A stretch of 64,000 nt of DNA from Wyeomyia smithii (taxonomy: Eukaryota > Arthropoda > Insecta > Diptera > Culicidae). Below are positions 23,507 through 34,096 of this stretch, in pieces. The DNA is taken from NCBI RefSeq assembly GCF_029784165.1, contig NC_073695.1, forward strand, positions 231,603,916-231,667,915, written 5' to 3'. The stretch's first letter is position 1; every line of letters starts with the position of its first letter. Made by a program: the position numbers and the translations under genes. The notes beneath the pieces are model-generated. The model was not told where the DNA came from. It did no database searches and worked only from the letters and a program-made list of their open reading frames with translations.

Positions 23507-24244
23507 TAGAATAATCGCCCTTGTTGTGCCGCGATTCGGGGGTTGAATATGTCAGTAAAAATAAAATAAAAACTTGTTCACGTTACGCGTCACAATAATA
23601 GAATGTAGATCTTTATTCAACTTCGTTTATTGCACTCGGAAACTTATTTTTCGATATTGATACATAGCACTGTTGGGCGATGGCTGCCTTTATTGAATCG
23701 TTATCGTATGACTACTGACTTCTCTGCCTTAACATTACAAGTGTATCCTCGGAGTTGGCTCGGGATCAACTTATTTGTATCTGTGAGATGTAAGTTTAGA
23801 TTGAGTATGAGGCATCCATCAACTGCAAATGCCTGAAACCTAGCTCAATTCTTTCTTCTATCCTATATTTATTCATCTCATCACTCTCATTGGCTTATTT
23901 CAACGACAAATCTCCCCAAACTTTCGAGGTAAATGATTTTACCTCTTTATTTAGTCTAGTTGTCGAAAGTTTCACTTAGAGTATGTATATGGGAAATTTT
24001 TACGATGAATTGGACAACCCTAAACCCTATACATGCATTTACGAAGACAACACTGGTGGACAAAACGGAAAAAGTGCATTCCAAAAGCTCAAACCGGAAA
24101 TCCTAAATGGAAGATTTCAACCTTTCCTATAAGTTTCGGAGCCCCTAGCCATTACCAAAAGGCGTCAACTTACGTGAAAGTTCGCATAATAATTGTTCGC
24201 CAAGTTCGTCGCTTCTACGTCATGTTTACGACAAAACTCAATTA
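23507..24244. other. Intronic DNA, nothing recognised
   Basis: Only short frames without recognisable motifs are present. Confidence 0.3.
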
Positions 24245-24394
24245 AGTCTCTAAAAACCCAAATTAATCCACCCAGCCTTGAAATACTCATTCCAAATAAG
24301 GAATTTCGGATAGCTAACAGCACAACTATACCGAACATTCAAAACCTAACATTCACACACATATAAGCATACATTAAAACATACCTATGCAATA

Positions 24395-25200
24395 GGGTGG
24401 GGAAAAGTGATCGATTTTCCAGAACCAAGTTTTTTTGATTCCTTCTGGGGTCCCGAACAACCCTAAACTTACCTGAAATCGATTGGTTTTGTCTCCGCTT
24501 GTCGCATTGCATTTCAAATTTGTATGAAAATTCATATGGGAAAATCTACTTTTTTACATTTACCTTTCTGTAGAGCTCAATAATGCTCTAATAATGCACT
24601 ACATTATGTTAAAGTATAGTATTTTAGATGCTTAACTGCTTTGCAGAAGACACTGAAGAGCTAGAATGTCCCTAAGAAGAGCAAGGGCTCTTCAAAGTTG
24701 AGTATGTCGATTTAAATGCAGAAAATCTTGTTTTCTGCCAACATTACCAATGTAGGCGTAAACAGAATCGAAAACGTGTTTCAGATGTTACTTCTGATGG
24801 AAATCTGACTGACGCCGGTACACTGGCAGTGTTGGCAGAAAAAATGATTTGTAACATAAATTTAGACATACTCAACTGTGAACAGCTCTAGTATTTTTTT
24901 GGTACACCCTAGCTCTTTAGAGACTTCGGCCAAGTTGTTAGGCATCAAAAAACCTACCATTTAAAGTAATGAAACCCATGATTTGAGCCATTTTGAGCTC
25001 TTTAGAATGGAAAATGCAAAAAAGCTGGTTTTTCCATACAAATCTCGATATAAATTTAAAATGCAATGCGCCAAGCAGAGACAAAACCAATCGACTTCCA
25101 ATAAATTCAGGATTGTTTGGGGCCCCAAATAGATAAAAAAAACTTGGTTCTGGCTTTCTGCTATTAAGTTTCGTTTTTTCCATGTAACGATTCCCCACCC
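24395..25200. mobile_element. 806-bp fold-back element with TA duplication
   Basis: The left end GGGTGGGGAA and the right end TTCCCCACCC are inverted copies flanked by TA (24393-24394 and 25201-25202). The inversion extends about 200 bp inwards at lower identity, with shared CCAGAACCAAG and ATGCAAWGCGCCAAG-type blocks. A second, opposite-orientation copy starts at 41844. A TA duplication with a TAGGGTGG-type terminus fits a Tc1/mariner-related non-autonomous element. Confidence 0.85.
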
Positions 25201-25365
25201 TAATATGCAAATACCATGAAATAAATATGTTTCAAATACATCACGCGAAAAATCCAGATGACTTCTACTGGTTGCCGGAATACATCCTAAACTGGCCAAA
25301 TTTTGCCTAATCTGGGTATTTCGGAGGCGAAGATGCCGACTTTCAGTTTCTGGAAAACAACTTAA

Positions 25366-25505
25366 CCCTCTAGTGCTCAAATTAATTTTCAGATGGACTT
25401 CGAAAAAATCATTTTGAAACTTTATATACAATTTTTAAGGATCGATTTAAGCTTTTAAGACGTTCAGTTGAAGACCGTCTTAAGGTGGCACTGGGTACTA
25501 GAGGG
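25366..25505. mobile_element. 140-bp piggyBac-type MITE, copy 1
   Basis: The termini CCCTCTAGTG and its inverted partner GTACTAGAGGG are flanked by TTAA on both sides (25362-25365 and 25506-25509). TTAA duplication and a CCC terminus are the piggyBac signature. An inverted-orientation copy of the same length is at 53847-53986. Confidence 0.9.
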
Positions 25506-25796
25506 TTAAGATGACCAAATATCATCCATTATGAGTATTGCGGACGCGTTACACCCAGAACCCAGGAATCAACTTAGGACGCCATTTTAAATTTTTAGAT
25601 ACATAGTAGCTTCCGGTTTCTGGGAAACAACCTCAAACATTACCCAATGTTTTTCAGGAACATTTTCCCGGGCTCGCAAGCCGGGAGTAAACTCCCTATT
25701 TCATTTAGAAACCCGATTTTGCAGCTTCCGGTTTTTGGAAAACATCCTTAAATTGTCAAATACAATACAATGAAGATGAGTGAGAAAAGAAAGTTG

Positions 25797-25804
25797 CACA
25801 TACA

Positions 25805-25854
<50 letters not shown>

Positions 25855-25865
25855 TACATACATAC
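25797..25865. repeat. (CA)n microsatellite grading into (CATA)n
   Basis: A run of CA dinucleotides is followed by four CATA units, inside the R1 repeat. The same order is seen at 28574-28678. Confidence 0.95.
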
Positions 25866-25988
25866 AGAAAATACTCAGTTCATCGAAAGGGGTCGAGTGG
25901 TATATGACATTCGGCCCTTTGGAGCACTTTTATACTTTCGGTTTTGCAAGTGATTGCTATACCTTTCTAGGAGAAAGGCAAAAAGTTA

Positions 25989-26926
25989 ATGGCAAGGGAC
26001 ACCAAAATTCACAGGAATGGTGGAATAGCTATAATCTTTCTTTTTTCAATGTGATACCTTAGAGTGCACCTGTGTTGACTAGCGTAATCATCAAAAAGTA
26101 TACTTTTTGATTTAAATTAATTGCACCAATCATCAACCATAATTGAAGTGCAACCATTTTTCAATCTGGCAGAATTGAAAAAAAATGCTCTAAAATCTAA
26201 CCTTAAATTAAAAAAAAATAAAACTTTGACTCCATTCTGTACTTTTTACCAGAATTTTTGTTACCACTTTAAGTTTCTTTGAAAAAAATATTAAGGAAAA
26301 CAGCAAGCAACCAAGACATAACAATCAAACACACACGCACAACTGGCCAAATGGCTGAAAGCAAACTCGATGCTACAGATTTGGACAAAATTACTAACAT
26401 GTCCGAACATGTTCAGTACTACTGTGCAGAACTGCGTTTCGTCGGTTGGTCCGTCCACTGTGGAATGCTGCGATCGAATGAGTCCACTACTGCTCTGCCG
26501 GTTGCTGGTTTAACCAGTTTCCAATAGGAGCCAACCAGAGATGCCGGATGTTTTTGAAGGTTGTCTGCAGCTGCTCAAAAAACCGGAAAAATATTCTTTG
26601 AATTTGAGAAAAAATCTATTCGTGATTCGAAAAGAAATGTGCAGGATAAAATCGGTAACCATCTGAACACATTTTGAGAAAGTCTACGCAAACATAAGGA
26701 GACTCTGACAAAAATCTGCAGGAACTATGAGAAAACTGCAAACATCTGTGAATCACAAAAAACTGCACTGTCAAATCTCCTGGAGTATTCCTGGAGTCAA
26801 CCGTCATGACTGATGCGTCAGTCAGTCATCCAAAAATGCATTTGTTTTTGGAACATTGTTATTTTTAATTTCACAAAATAAAAAAAAATTGACATATTCA
26901 TAAAAATGTTTAGTTTTCCATCATAT
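25989..26926. other. Intronic DNA between R1 copies
   Basis: A frame at 26279-26527 has no recognisable domain. Nothing else was assigned. Confidence 0.3.
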
Positions 26927-28575
26927 AAAACCTAAATTAATCCACCTAGCGGTCACACTCAGCCTTTCTCATTCAAACTTATTATTTGTAAAAATAGATT
27001 TACATAAATGCTTAAATACAATAAATGTTTATCCACTCTTTGGGTTCTAAAATATTGATGTTGTAATTAAAGTATAAAATATGAAATTTGACGTAATGTT
27101 AGTACTTAAGAAATAGCGAAATAAAAGCAATGACTCTTAATTTCGAACAATTTAATCACGAGCGATGCCGTGAACGTTCAGATAGTACGATACCACATTT
27201 AAATCATGTTGAGGCCATATATATTGATCGAAGCAGGTAAAGTGTTGAATAGTCTTTGAATTTCTGTTCTTTCTAAAACTTTCAAACAGCTTATCAAATT
27301 GTTATGAAGTTTGTTATTTGTAAGTTTGAGAGATGACTCATTTGTATGACACTAGTTATGTTCAAATAAGTCGTGTAGTACTTGAGATAATAGACTTTCG
27401 TTGTTTTACAAATTAAAACATAACGCTTGCTTAAGCTTGATTACAATCAAATGAAAAGGTAACGTATGGGGCAGCCAACTTTGAAACCACGTGTTCAATC
27501 ATAATTCATCAGTTAACCTTTAACTAGCCCGTTCATCTGATATCAATATTGTTCGAATCGGTTGTGTAGTTTCTAAGATAATGAAGTTTCGTGATTTTCA
27601 CATTTCGATACATTACAGACGAAGTTACAGACCGATTACTGCAAAATTCAATAGGGTGTTATGAGGTAGGTAGACCTTTTATTTGATACTAATTCTGTGG
27701 AAATCGGGTCAACCATCTCTGAGAAATATGAGTGAGTCCAAGTAAGTTGTCTTGGAATATGTTTCTTTTCATAGCTGGATTTCACATTTTTAAACATAAC
27801 AGGCAAAGTAATAATCCGTTTGAAAAAAAAATCATTAGGGTCTTATGGGGCAACAAGACCTTTCATATGACACTAATTTTATAAAAATCGGGCCAGCCAT
27901 CTCTGAGAAACATGAGTGAGATTAAATAGTCTCCAGAACACGTTTCTTTCCATAACTCCTGAACCACATGTTCAATCTTCATAAAATTCAAAAGTTAAGG
28001 GTTTTTATGGTAGCCCGTTCATTTGAAACTAATTTTAATCAAATCAGATGTGTGGTTTCTGAGATATTGATGTTTCGTGATTTTTACACTTTGATACATA
28101 CCTCTAAACTAGAAATCAGATTACAATAAAATTCAATAGGGTCTTATGGGGCAACTAGACCTTTCATTTGCAATTAATTCCATTAAAATCTGTTCGGTCA
28201 GACCATCTCTGTGAATAGTGAGTGCGAAAAAAGGTGCACATACACACGTACACACCCACACACAAACATATACACCTATACATGCTTATATGCAGAAAAT
28301 GCTCGATTCGTCTAACTGAGTCGAGTAGTATATGACATTCGGCCATTTGGATCACTTTTCTACCTTTTAATTAGCCAGTGATCGTTAGGAGATAGTCAAT
28401 ATTTTTACTTTTGTTTTTTGATTTCACATTTTTATGAACAACGGACAAAGTTACAATCCGATTGCAATGAAATTCAATAGCAACCTATGGGGCAACTAGA
28501 CCTTTCATTTGACACTAATTTTGTGAAAATCGGTTCAGCCATCTCTGAGAGAAATGAGTGAGAAAAAAAAGTTGC

Positions 28576-28661
<86 letters not shown>

Positions 28662-28800
28662 ACATACATACATACATACAGAAAATGCTCAGTTCGTCGA
28701 AAGAAGTCGAGTGGTATATGACATTCGGCCATTGGGACCACTTTTATACCTTTGGTTTTTCCAGTGATTGCTATACCTTTCTAGGAGAAAGGCAAAAATG
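26927..28800 (-). repeat. R1 dispersed repeat, minus copy
   Basis: It starts AAACCTAAATTAATCCACCT and ends AGGAGAAAGGCAAAAA, the reverse complement of the copy at 11599-14025. It contains four to five imperfect repeats of the AGACCTTTCATTTG and CAGCCATCTCTGAGA block, plus two CA-rich tracts (near 28236-28262 and at 28574-28678). It lacks the ~115-bp tandem units of the 11.6-kb copy. Confidence 0.75.
28574..28678. repeat. (CA)n microsatellite, about 100 bp
   Basis: A nearly uninterrupted CA run ends in TACA and CATA units, inside R1. Confidence 0.95.
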
Positions 28801-29439
28801 CCAATGTGTCAGCCCCCGATAAGATAACAAGTTTCTTTTTTTGATGCACATTTTTGCCATAAATCTTACTGTGCAGTAATAATTCAATTCTCGACAGAAT
28901 TTTTTTATATGTGTTTTGGAGGGATTTATCTTAAAATGATGCATATAATTTACGTATTTGCGATATTGATTGGGCTCTGTAAGTTAAATGACTGAATGCA
29001 ATGCTGAACTAACTATGCGAAAGATTCAAAACTAACCCCATAAAAACAAAAAAATATACGGAAAAATGTGGGAACCGAACAGATTTTCAAAAATATACAT
29101 AAAAAAGTTTTTAAGCTTGAAAAATAATTTTCTCAGAAATCACGATTGGGCAACCTGTAAACATTTTCTTAGAGAGAGGAAATGTTTTAGAAAAATAATA
29201 TAATAACATTATCTTCCAATTTAGGGTTGACCGTCTTGATTTTTGGAACAACGGGTTTTTCGGGGCACCCTATTACATATGTTGCCGTAAGGTGTGATTC
29301 AACTTCATCGAAAAATATTACAAATAATAAAATTCTGTACATCATAAATTAAATTTAATTAGATTTATATTGAATATGAATTTAAAATGTGAATGAAAAA
29401 TAAACCAAAATTGTAATTTGACTTAAAAATAAAGTTGGA
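28801..29439. other. Intronic DNA, nothing recognised
   Basis: AT-rich sequence with no motif or gene identified. Confidence 0.3.
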
Positions 29440-30910
29440 ATTTGAATGATGGATTGGCATTAGGATTGAGATTGGTATTGGTATTGGGGTTGGGATTGGG
29501 ATTGAGATTGAGATTAAGATTGAAATTAAGGATTGCAATGGAGATTGAAAGGAAAATTGAGATTTGCATTTGGATTTAGATTAGGATAAGAATTGATACT
29601 TAGGTGTGCATTGGGATTTGAATTGGGATTAGGATTTGGTTTTGGTTCGGGCCTTGAATTGAAATTAAGCATGGGATTGGGTTTTAAATTAACATTAGAT
29701 TGGGGCTGATATCTAGATATAGATTAGAATTAAGATTAGACTAGGAATTTAGATTGGAATTAAGATTTGGATTAGAATTGGAATTGCGATTTGATTTGGA
29801 TTTCAGGTTGGGATTGGAAATGGGGTGAAATTTGGATTCGGATTTGAATTGAGACTGAAATTGAGATTAGGATTGGTAATTGGGATTAGGATTTAGATTA
29901 AGATTGAGACTAGGATTAGGATTGGAGTGAAAATTGAGATGAAGATCGAAATTTATATTTGAATTGAAACTAATATTTATACCTGGATTTAAAATGGAGT
30001 TTGAGATAGAGATAAGCGTGGTGGTTTCTATTAAAATTGGAAGTAGATTTGAGATTGCCATTATAAGTAGGTTTGGAATCCGGATTCATGCTGCGATTTT
30101 GATTAGGATTGAGTTTGGGATCGTATTTAAAATTGCAATTGAGACTGGGATAGGAATAAAGAATTAGATATTGATTGGAATTGGGATCATAATTTTAATT
30201 CGCGTTGGGAATTGAATTATGACCGGAATCCGGAATGAAAAAAGGACTGTAATTGTGACTAGAACTGGGACAGGAAGAAAAATAAGTATACACCCACCAA
30301 GGTTTGAACTGGACAGATTATCCATAGATAATTAATGAAATCACAATTAAAACCAGTCATTTACGTAATTAACGAACTGGTTTTATATCCAGTCCTAAAG
30401 TTCTTCAAAACTCTGTACTTGCTTCACATCGACAAAAAAATGTAAAAATCTTTTAAGGTCCAATCTATAAAACCAGCACACGGTTTTACCTTTAGCTAGA
30501 CAACCCACTGCTACTTCATAATTTTTCTCTAAGCATATAAATAACATTTTTATTTCAACTATAAGAGAATTTATTTATTTCTAGACTCCGCGCGCGGGGC
30601 TCAAATCTCCAATTTGAGATAAGGATGGGAATTGAGATTTATACTAACGTTGGAATTGAAACTGGAATGAAAACTGAAATTGAAATACTATTGGATTTGA
30701 GTACAGATTGAAACTGAAATTTATATCAAAATTCTAATTTAAATTAAAAATGGAGTTGTAATAAGAATGAAAGCAGAATTGGAATAAGAATTTAGATTGG
30801 AAATAAAATTGAGGTCAAAATTTGGATTAGAATAGGAGTTGGGATTGGAATTCAGATAAATAATGAAATGTAGATTGAAATCAGTAATGAGATTGAGATT
30901 AAAATGATTT
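29440..30910 (+). repeat. Degenerate GGATTG/GAATTG hexanucleotide array
   Basis: About 29440-30260 and 30600-30910 consist of GATTGG, GAATTG and GATTAG words on the + strand, separated by ~340 bp of unrelated sequence. The words are too diverged for a clean period. The array stops at the left end of the hAT-like element at 30917. Confidence 0.8.
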
Positions 30911-31739
30911 TGGGATTAGGTTATTCAATATTCCCGGGAATCGATTTCCCGGGAAACGGGAATGAAAATTCTCATTTCCCGGGAGTTTCCGAGAACCCGG
31001 GAATGGAAAAAAATCAAATAAAGTTCAAAATAAAAGTTAACAAAAAATCGGTTAAAATTTCATTACAAATTCGAATGAAGAACGAATTAAAAGAAAAACA
31101 AAAGATATTTAAGTTTACATCAGCAATTCGCGATCGATTTTTGCTGCAAATATTTGCTGAATCGGACGTTTCAAGGTCTTCATGTCGTTGAACAATCCCT
31201 TCAGACCAGTGGACAATTTTCTGTTAAGCCCAAATAATTTAATTTCCTTCTGTAAAACTTTGCTTAATCACCGCAGGTGTTTGATTTCCAGAATATTTTT
31301 TAATCATCAATTCCAGCTACATTTCATTAGAAACCTGAGTATCCAATGCTTTTAGTTTGTTGTAAAGAAAACTGAGTGTTCGGCAGGCATTAGACGATTT
31401 TTAAATTAGATTTGTAATATTTGATACGGACTTTTTTTCGGGGTAATATATATGCTATACTATTACACTATAGCAAATATTTGCTCAAAACTTTGTTTGC
31501 GTAAACGTAGCAAAGCCCTCATTTTGATAAAATATATTTGCTATGCCATGACGATGCGAGTTATTGTCCAAAAAAAAACTTCGTAGAAAATTTAGTTGTC
31601 GTTGGCAGAACAATAAAATTTTGGTCAATAAACAAAGAAAAAATACAGTTAGCTGTTCGTTCAGTTGTGAACTAACCAGCAGAGAACAACATTAGACTAG
31701 GCAAATATTTGCTTAAATTTTTAAACTATTGTACTATTG

Positions 31740-32321
31740 AAAATAGTCAAACCTTGTCAAAACGAAAATTTCGGCCTCTGATTGGTCGTTATATGATTGC
31801 TTCCCAAGCACGGTCGACAGAATCATAGACCTTGCCATTTGAAATGTACTATTTGGTCTATATAAGAGCCTGTTTCACCAGAAGCTGCTCTTTATAATTC
31901 TAGACTGCAACAACAGCAGTCCTCCCTTAACAGCAGCAGTAGCAGTGCAGCGGACAACGGCCACAGCCGTGGTATGGCAACGGATAGCGGAGCGCGTCTC
32001 AACATCGATAGCAGGACCAGGTGATGCAGGGCAGCGGATACCAATGGCAACGGAAGCGTCCACAACTGTAGCAAGGGGGATAGCGCAGCGGTTGACGTTG
32101 GTCTCAGCATCTATATAAATAGGGCCAGCTGATGCAGTGTAGCATTTGAGTGAAATGCTGTCTCTGAGCGATAGCAGGCAAACTAGCAAATGCATCCAAT
32201 GAAAAGAACGTTCTGGAAAACTTCAGTGTTTATTTCCCCCAAGGAATACTTTATTCACACTGACAGTGATAACGCAAAGATGTTATCGCATCTTATCAAA
32301 CAATGAATTAAACAACAAATT
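31740..32321 (+). repeat. TATA-containing unit, copy 1
   Basis: This ~580-bp unit is repeated in direct orientation at 32581-33306. It has GATTGGTCG (an inverted CCAAT box) at about 31779, then GATTGCTTCCCAAGCACGG, a TATATAAGAG box at about 31858, and a CAGCAG-rich downstream part. The arrangement is that of a Pol II promoter and leader, as in an LTR or a captured host promoter. No linked gene is visible. Confidence 0.6.
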
Positions 32322-32580
32322 GTCCTTTTCAGGATGAAATAAAAACCTAATTGAAGAGTTAATATTTTCTCTTAAATCAATTAACACTTTCAAAAAATTT
32401 GGAACAGATACATATTTGGCTTCATCTCCGTGGCTCAGAACGTACTGAATTATCTTTTCCTTCAGTCATGAGCACAACATCCGAAAAGCTTTCATTATCA
32501 GCATAAAAATTAATTTTTCGCATAATCAAAATTCAAAAGTTATCCAGCCCAAATCATGACAAGCAACTATATTATTGAGA

Positions 32581-33306
32581 ATGGTCAATCCTTGTTGAAG
32601 CGCGAAATTTGACTGATCTGATTAGTCGTTAATATGATTGCTTCCCAAGCACGGTCAACGGAATCATAGACCTTGTCATTTTAAATTTGCTATTTGTCTG
32701 TATAAGAGTAAGGATGGGAAATATCGACTGAAATGGCTATCGATAGTTATCGATGATTTCCTTCTATTATCGATAGGTTCTTCATCCCTATATAAGAACC
32801 TGTTTCAGTCGAAGCCACTCATAATAGTTCTAGACAGCGACAACAGCAGTCTTCCCTTAGCAGCAGCAGTAGCAGTGCAGTGGATACCAGGCGGACAGCG
32901 GCCACAGCTGTGGCATGGCAATGGATAGTGCACTAGTTGCAGAGGATCTCAGCATCGATAGCAGCTGGGCCAGCTGATGCAGGGACAGCGGATACCAATA
33001 GCATCGTATAACGGCCAAAACATTAGCATGGCTACGGATAGCGTAGCAGTTGTAGGGGGTTTAGCATCGATAGCAGCTGATGCAGTGAGGCACTTTAGTG
33101 AAATGCAGTCTCTGTGCGATAGCGGGCACTAGTAAATGCATTCAATGAAAAGTTGACTCATTTTGACAACACATGAGCCGTCTAGCTTTGAGTGTTAAAT
33201 CAGCTTTTCACTGTTTATTTTATCACAAGGAATACTTTATTCGTCAGTGATAACGCCAAGATATGATCGATATCTCATTCGATATTGAATTGAACAACAA
33301 ATTAAA
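32581..33306 (+). repeat. TATA-containing unit, copy 2, split by a MITE
   Basis: Direct repeat of 31740-32321, ending in a shared TTGAACAACAAATT-like phrase. The MITE at 32709-32790 interrupts it exactly at the TATA box. Confidence 0.6.
32709..32790. mobile_element. 82-bp hAT-type MITE in a TATA box
   Basis: The ends TAAGGATGGG and CATCCCTA (reverse complement TAGGGATG) are imperfect inverted repeats. The flanking 8-mers TATAAGAG (32701-32708) and TATAAGAA (32791-32798) differ at one base. Copy 1 of the surrounding unit at about 31860 shows the uninterrupted site TATAAGAGCCTGTTTCA, which acts as an empty-site control. ATCGATAG words fill the interior. Confidence 0.9.
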
Positions 33307-34096
33307 AAATGACTGACACGCAAGCAGCCGGGTTTTCTTGTAAAAGTATTCTATTTCATCCTTGCGTTCGTGGCTTTGCACACAAACCTCCTGTGATTTT
33401 TTGACAAATAACATAGTGCAACAAAAATTGATTTTTTTTTCTGGCTTGGTTTCAATATATAATTTTTCTGTGTATTTTGATGCAAAACCAAATTTCCTTG
33501 AGTTTGAACATATTCCAACTTAAGAGGTAACAATGGCGCCATTTTGAATTTTTGGGAAATCGGAAATTTTCGATGTTTTTTCGACGCCATTTTGTTTTAA
33601 GATCAAATATCAAAATTCTAAGAGTTTGTCCATATATTAGCATCTTCTTACCCATCTTAAAAAAAAAACAGATCTTAAATCGGACAAAAACTGGGCTCAA
33701 AACGGTGAATCTACGAAACCGATTTTGGCATGTTTTTAGTATATTTCACAAAGCAAAATAATAACGAGTTAGTCAGAGCATTACCGATAATGCGTTAATA
33801 TCTAAAAGTGGTAGTCAAATTATATCTTATATTGAGTACAAAAGTCCCAGAAATCGATTGGTTGGTGTCTGATCCACGTAAAATGTCAGCAACATACCAA
33901 TTTTTCCCCGATTCGTGCTTTGATAGGGTATTTAGTTTTATTGCACTATTGTATAAAAAACTATAAGTTTTGCGATTTTTTTTTCTAGGTACTCGGGAAT
34001 CCCGGGATCCCGGGAATCAAAATTTCTGTTCCCGGGAATCGGGAACCCCGGGAAATGGTATTTCCCGGGAAATCGTTCCCGGGATTGCAAACCCTA

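Larger units (their letters stand above)
24245..25988 (-). repeat. R1 dispersed repeat, minus copy, split by two insertions
   Basis: The left border (CCCAAATTAATCCACCCAGC) matches the R1 end at 14025. The right border is the ATACCTTTCTAGGAGAAAGG phrase shared with the copy ending at 28800. A fold-back element (24395-25200) and a piggyBac-type MITE (25366-25505) sit inside it. The (CA)n tract at 25797-25865 is internal to the repeat. Confidence 0.65.
30917..34096. mobile_element. CCCGGG-rich hAT-like element, first copy (composite)
   Basis: The left end TAGGTTATTCAATATTCCCG and the right end, in reverse complement TAGGGTTTGCAATCCCGG, are related, and both are followed by clustered TTTCCCGGGAA palindromes. 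Inside, 31200-31400 matches 39920-40130 and 33475-33900 matches 40990-41370, so a second copy exists at 39688-41390. The 8-mers outside the ends (TTTGGGAT and GTAAATAT) do not match. The ends may therefore belong to different insertions, or the duplication is lost. The TAGGG-type terminus suggests hAT. A duplicated promoter-like unit occupies the middle. Confidence 0.55.

Noticed and set aside
25797..25865. CRISPR-like regular array
   Set aside because: It is a simple dinucleotide microsatellite in a eukaryotic intron; no spacers or repeats of CRISPR type are present in the window.
28474..28767. Open frames encoding Cys-Val, Thr-His or similar dipeptide runs
   Set aside because: These are translations of the (CA)n microsatellite.
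29867..30167. Open frames with Asn-Pro-Asn-Leu or Ile-Glu-Ile periodicity
   Set aside because: They come from the degenerate GGATTG array and are not a protein.
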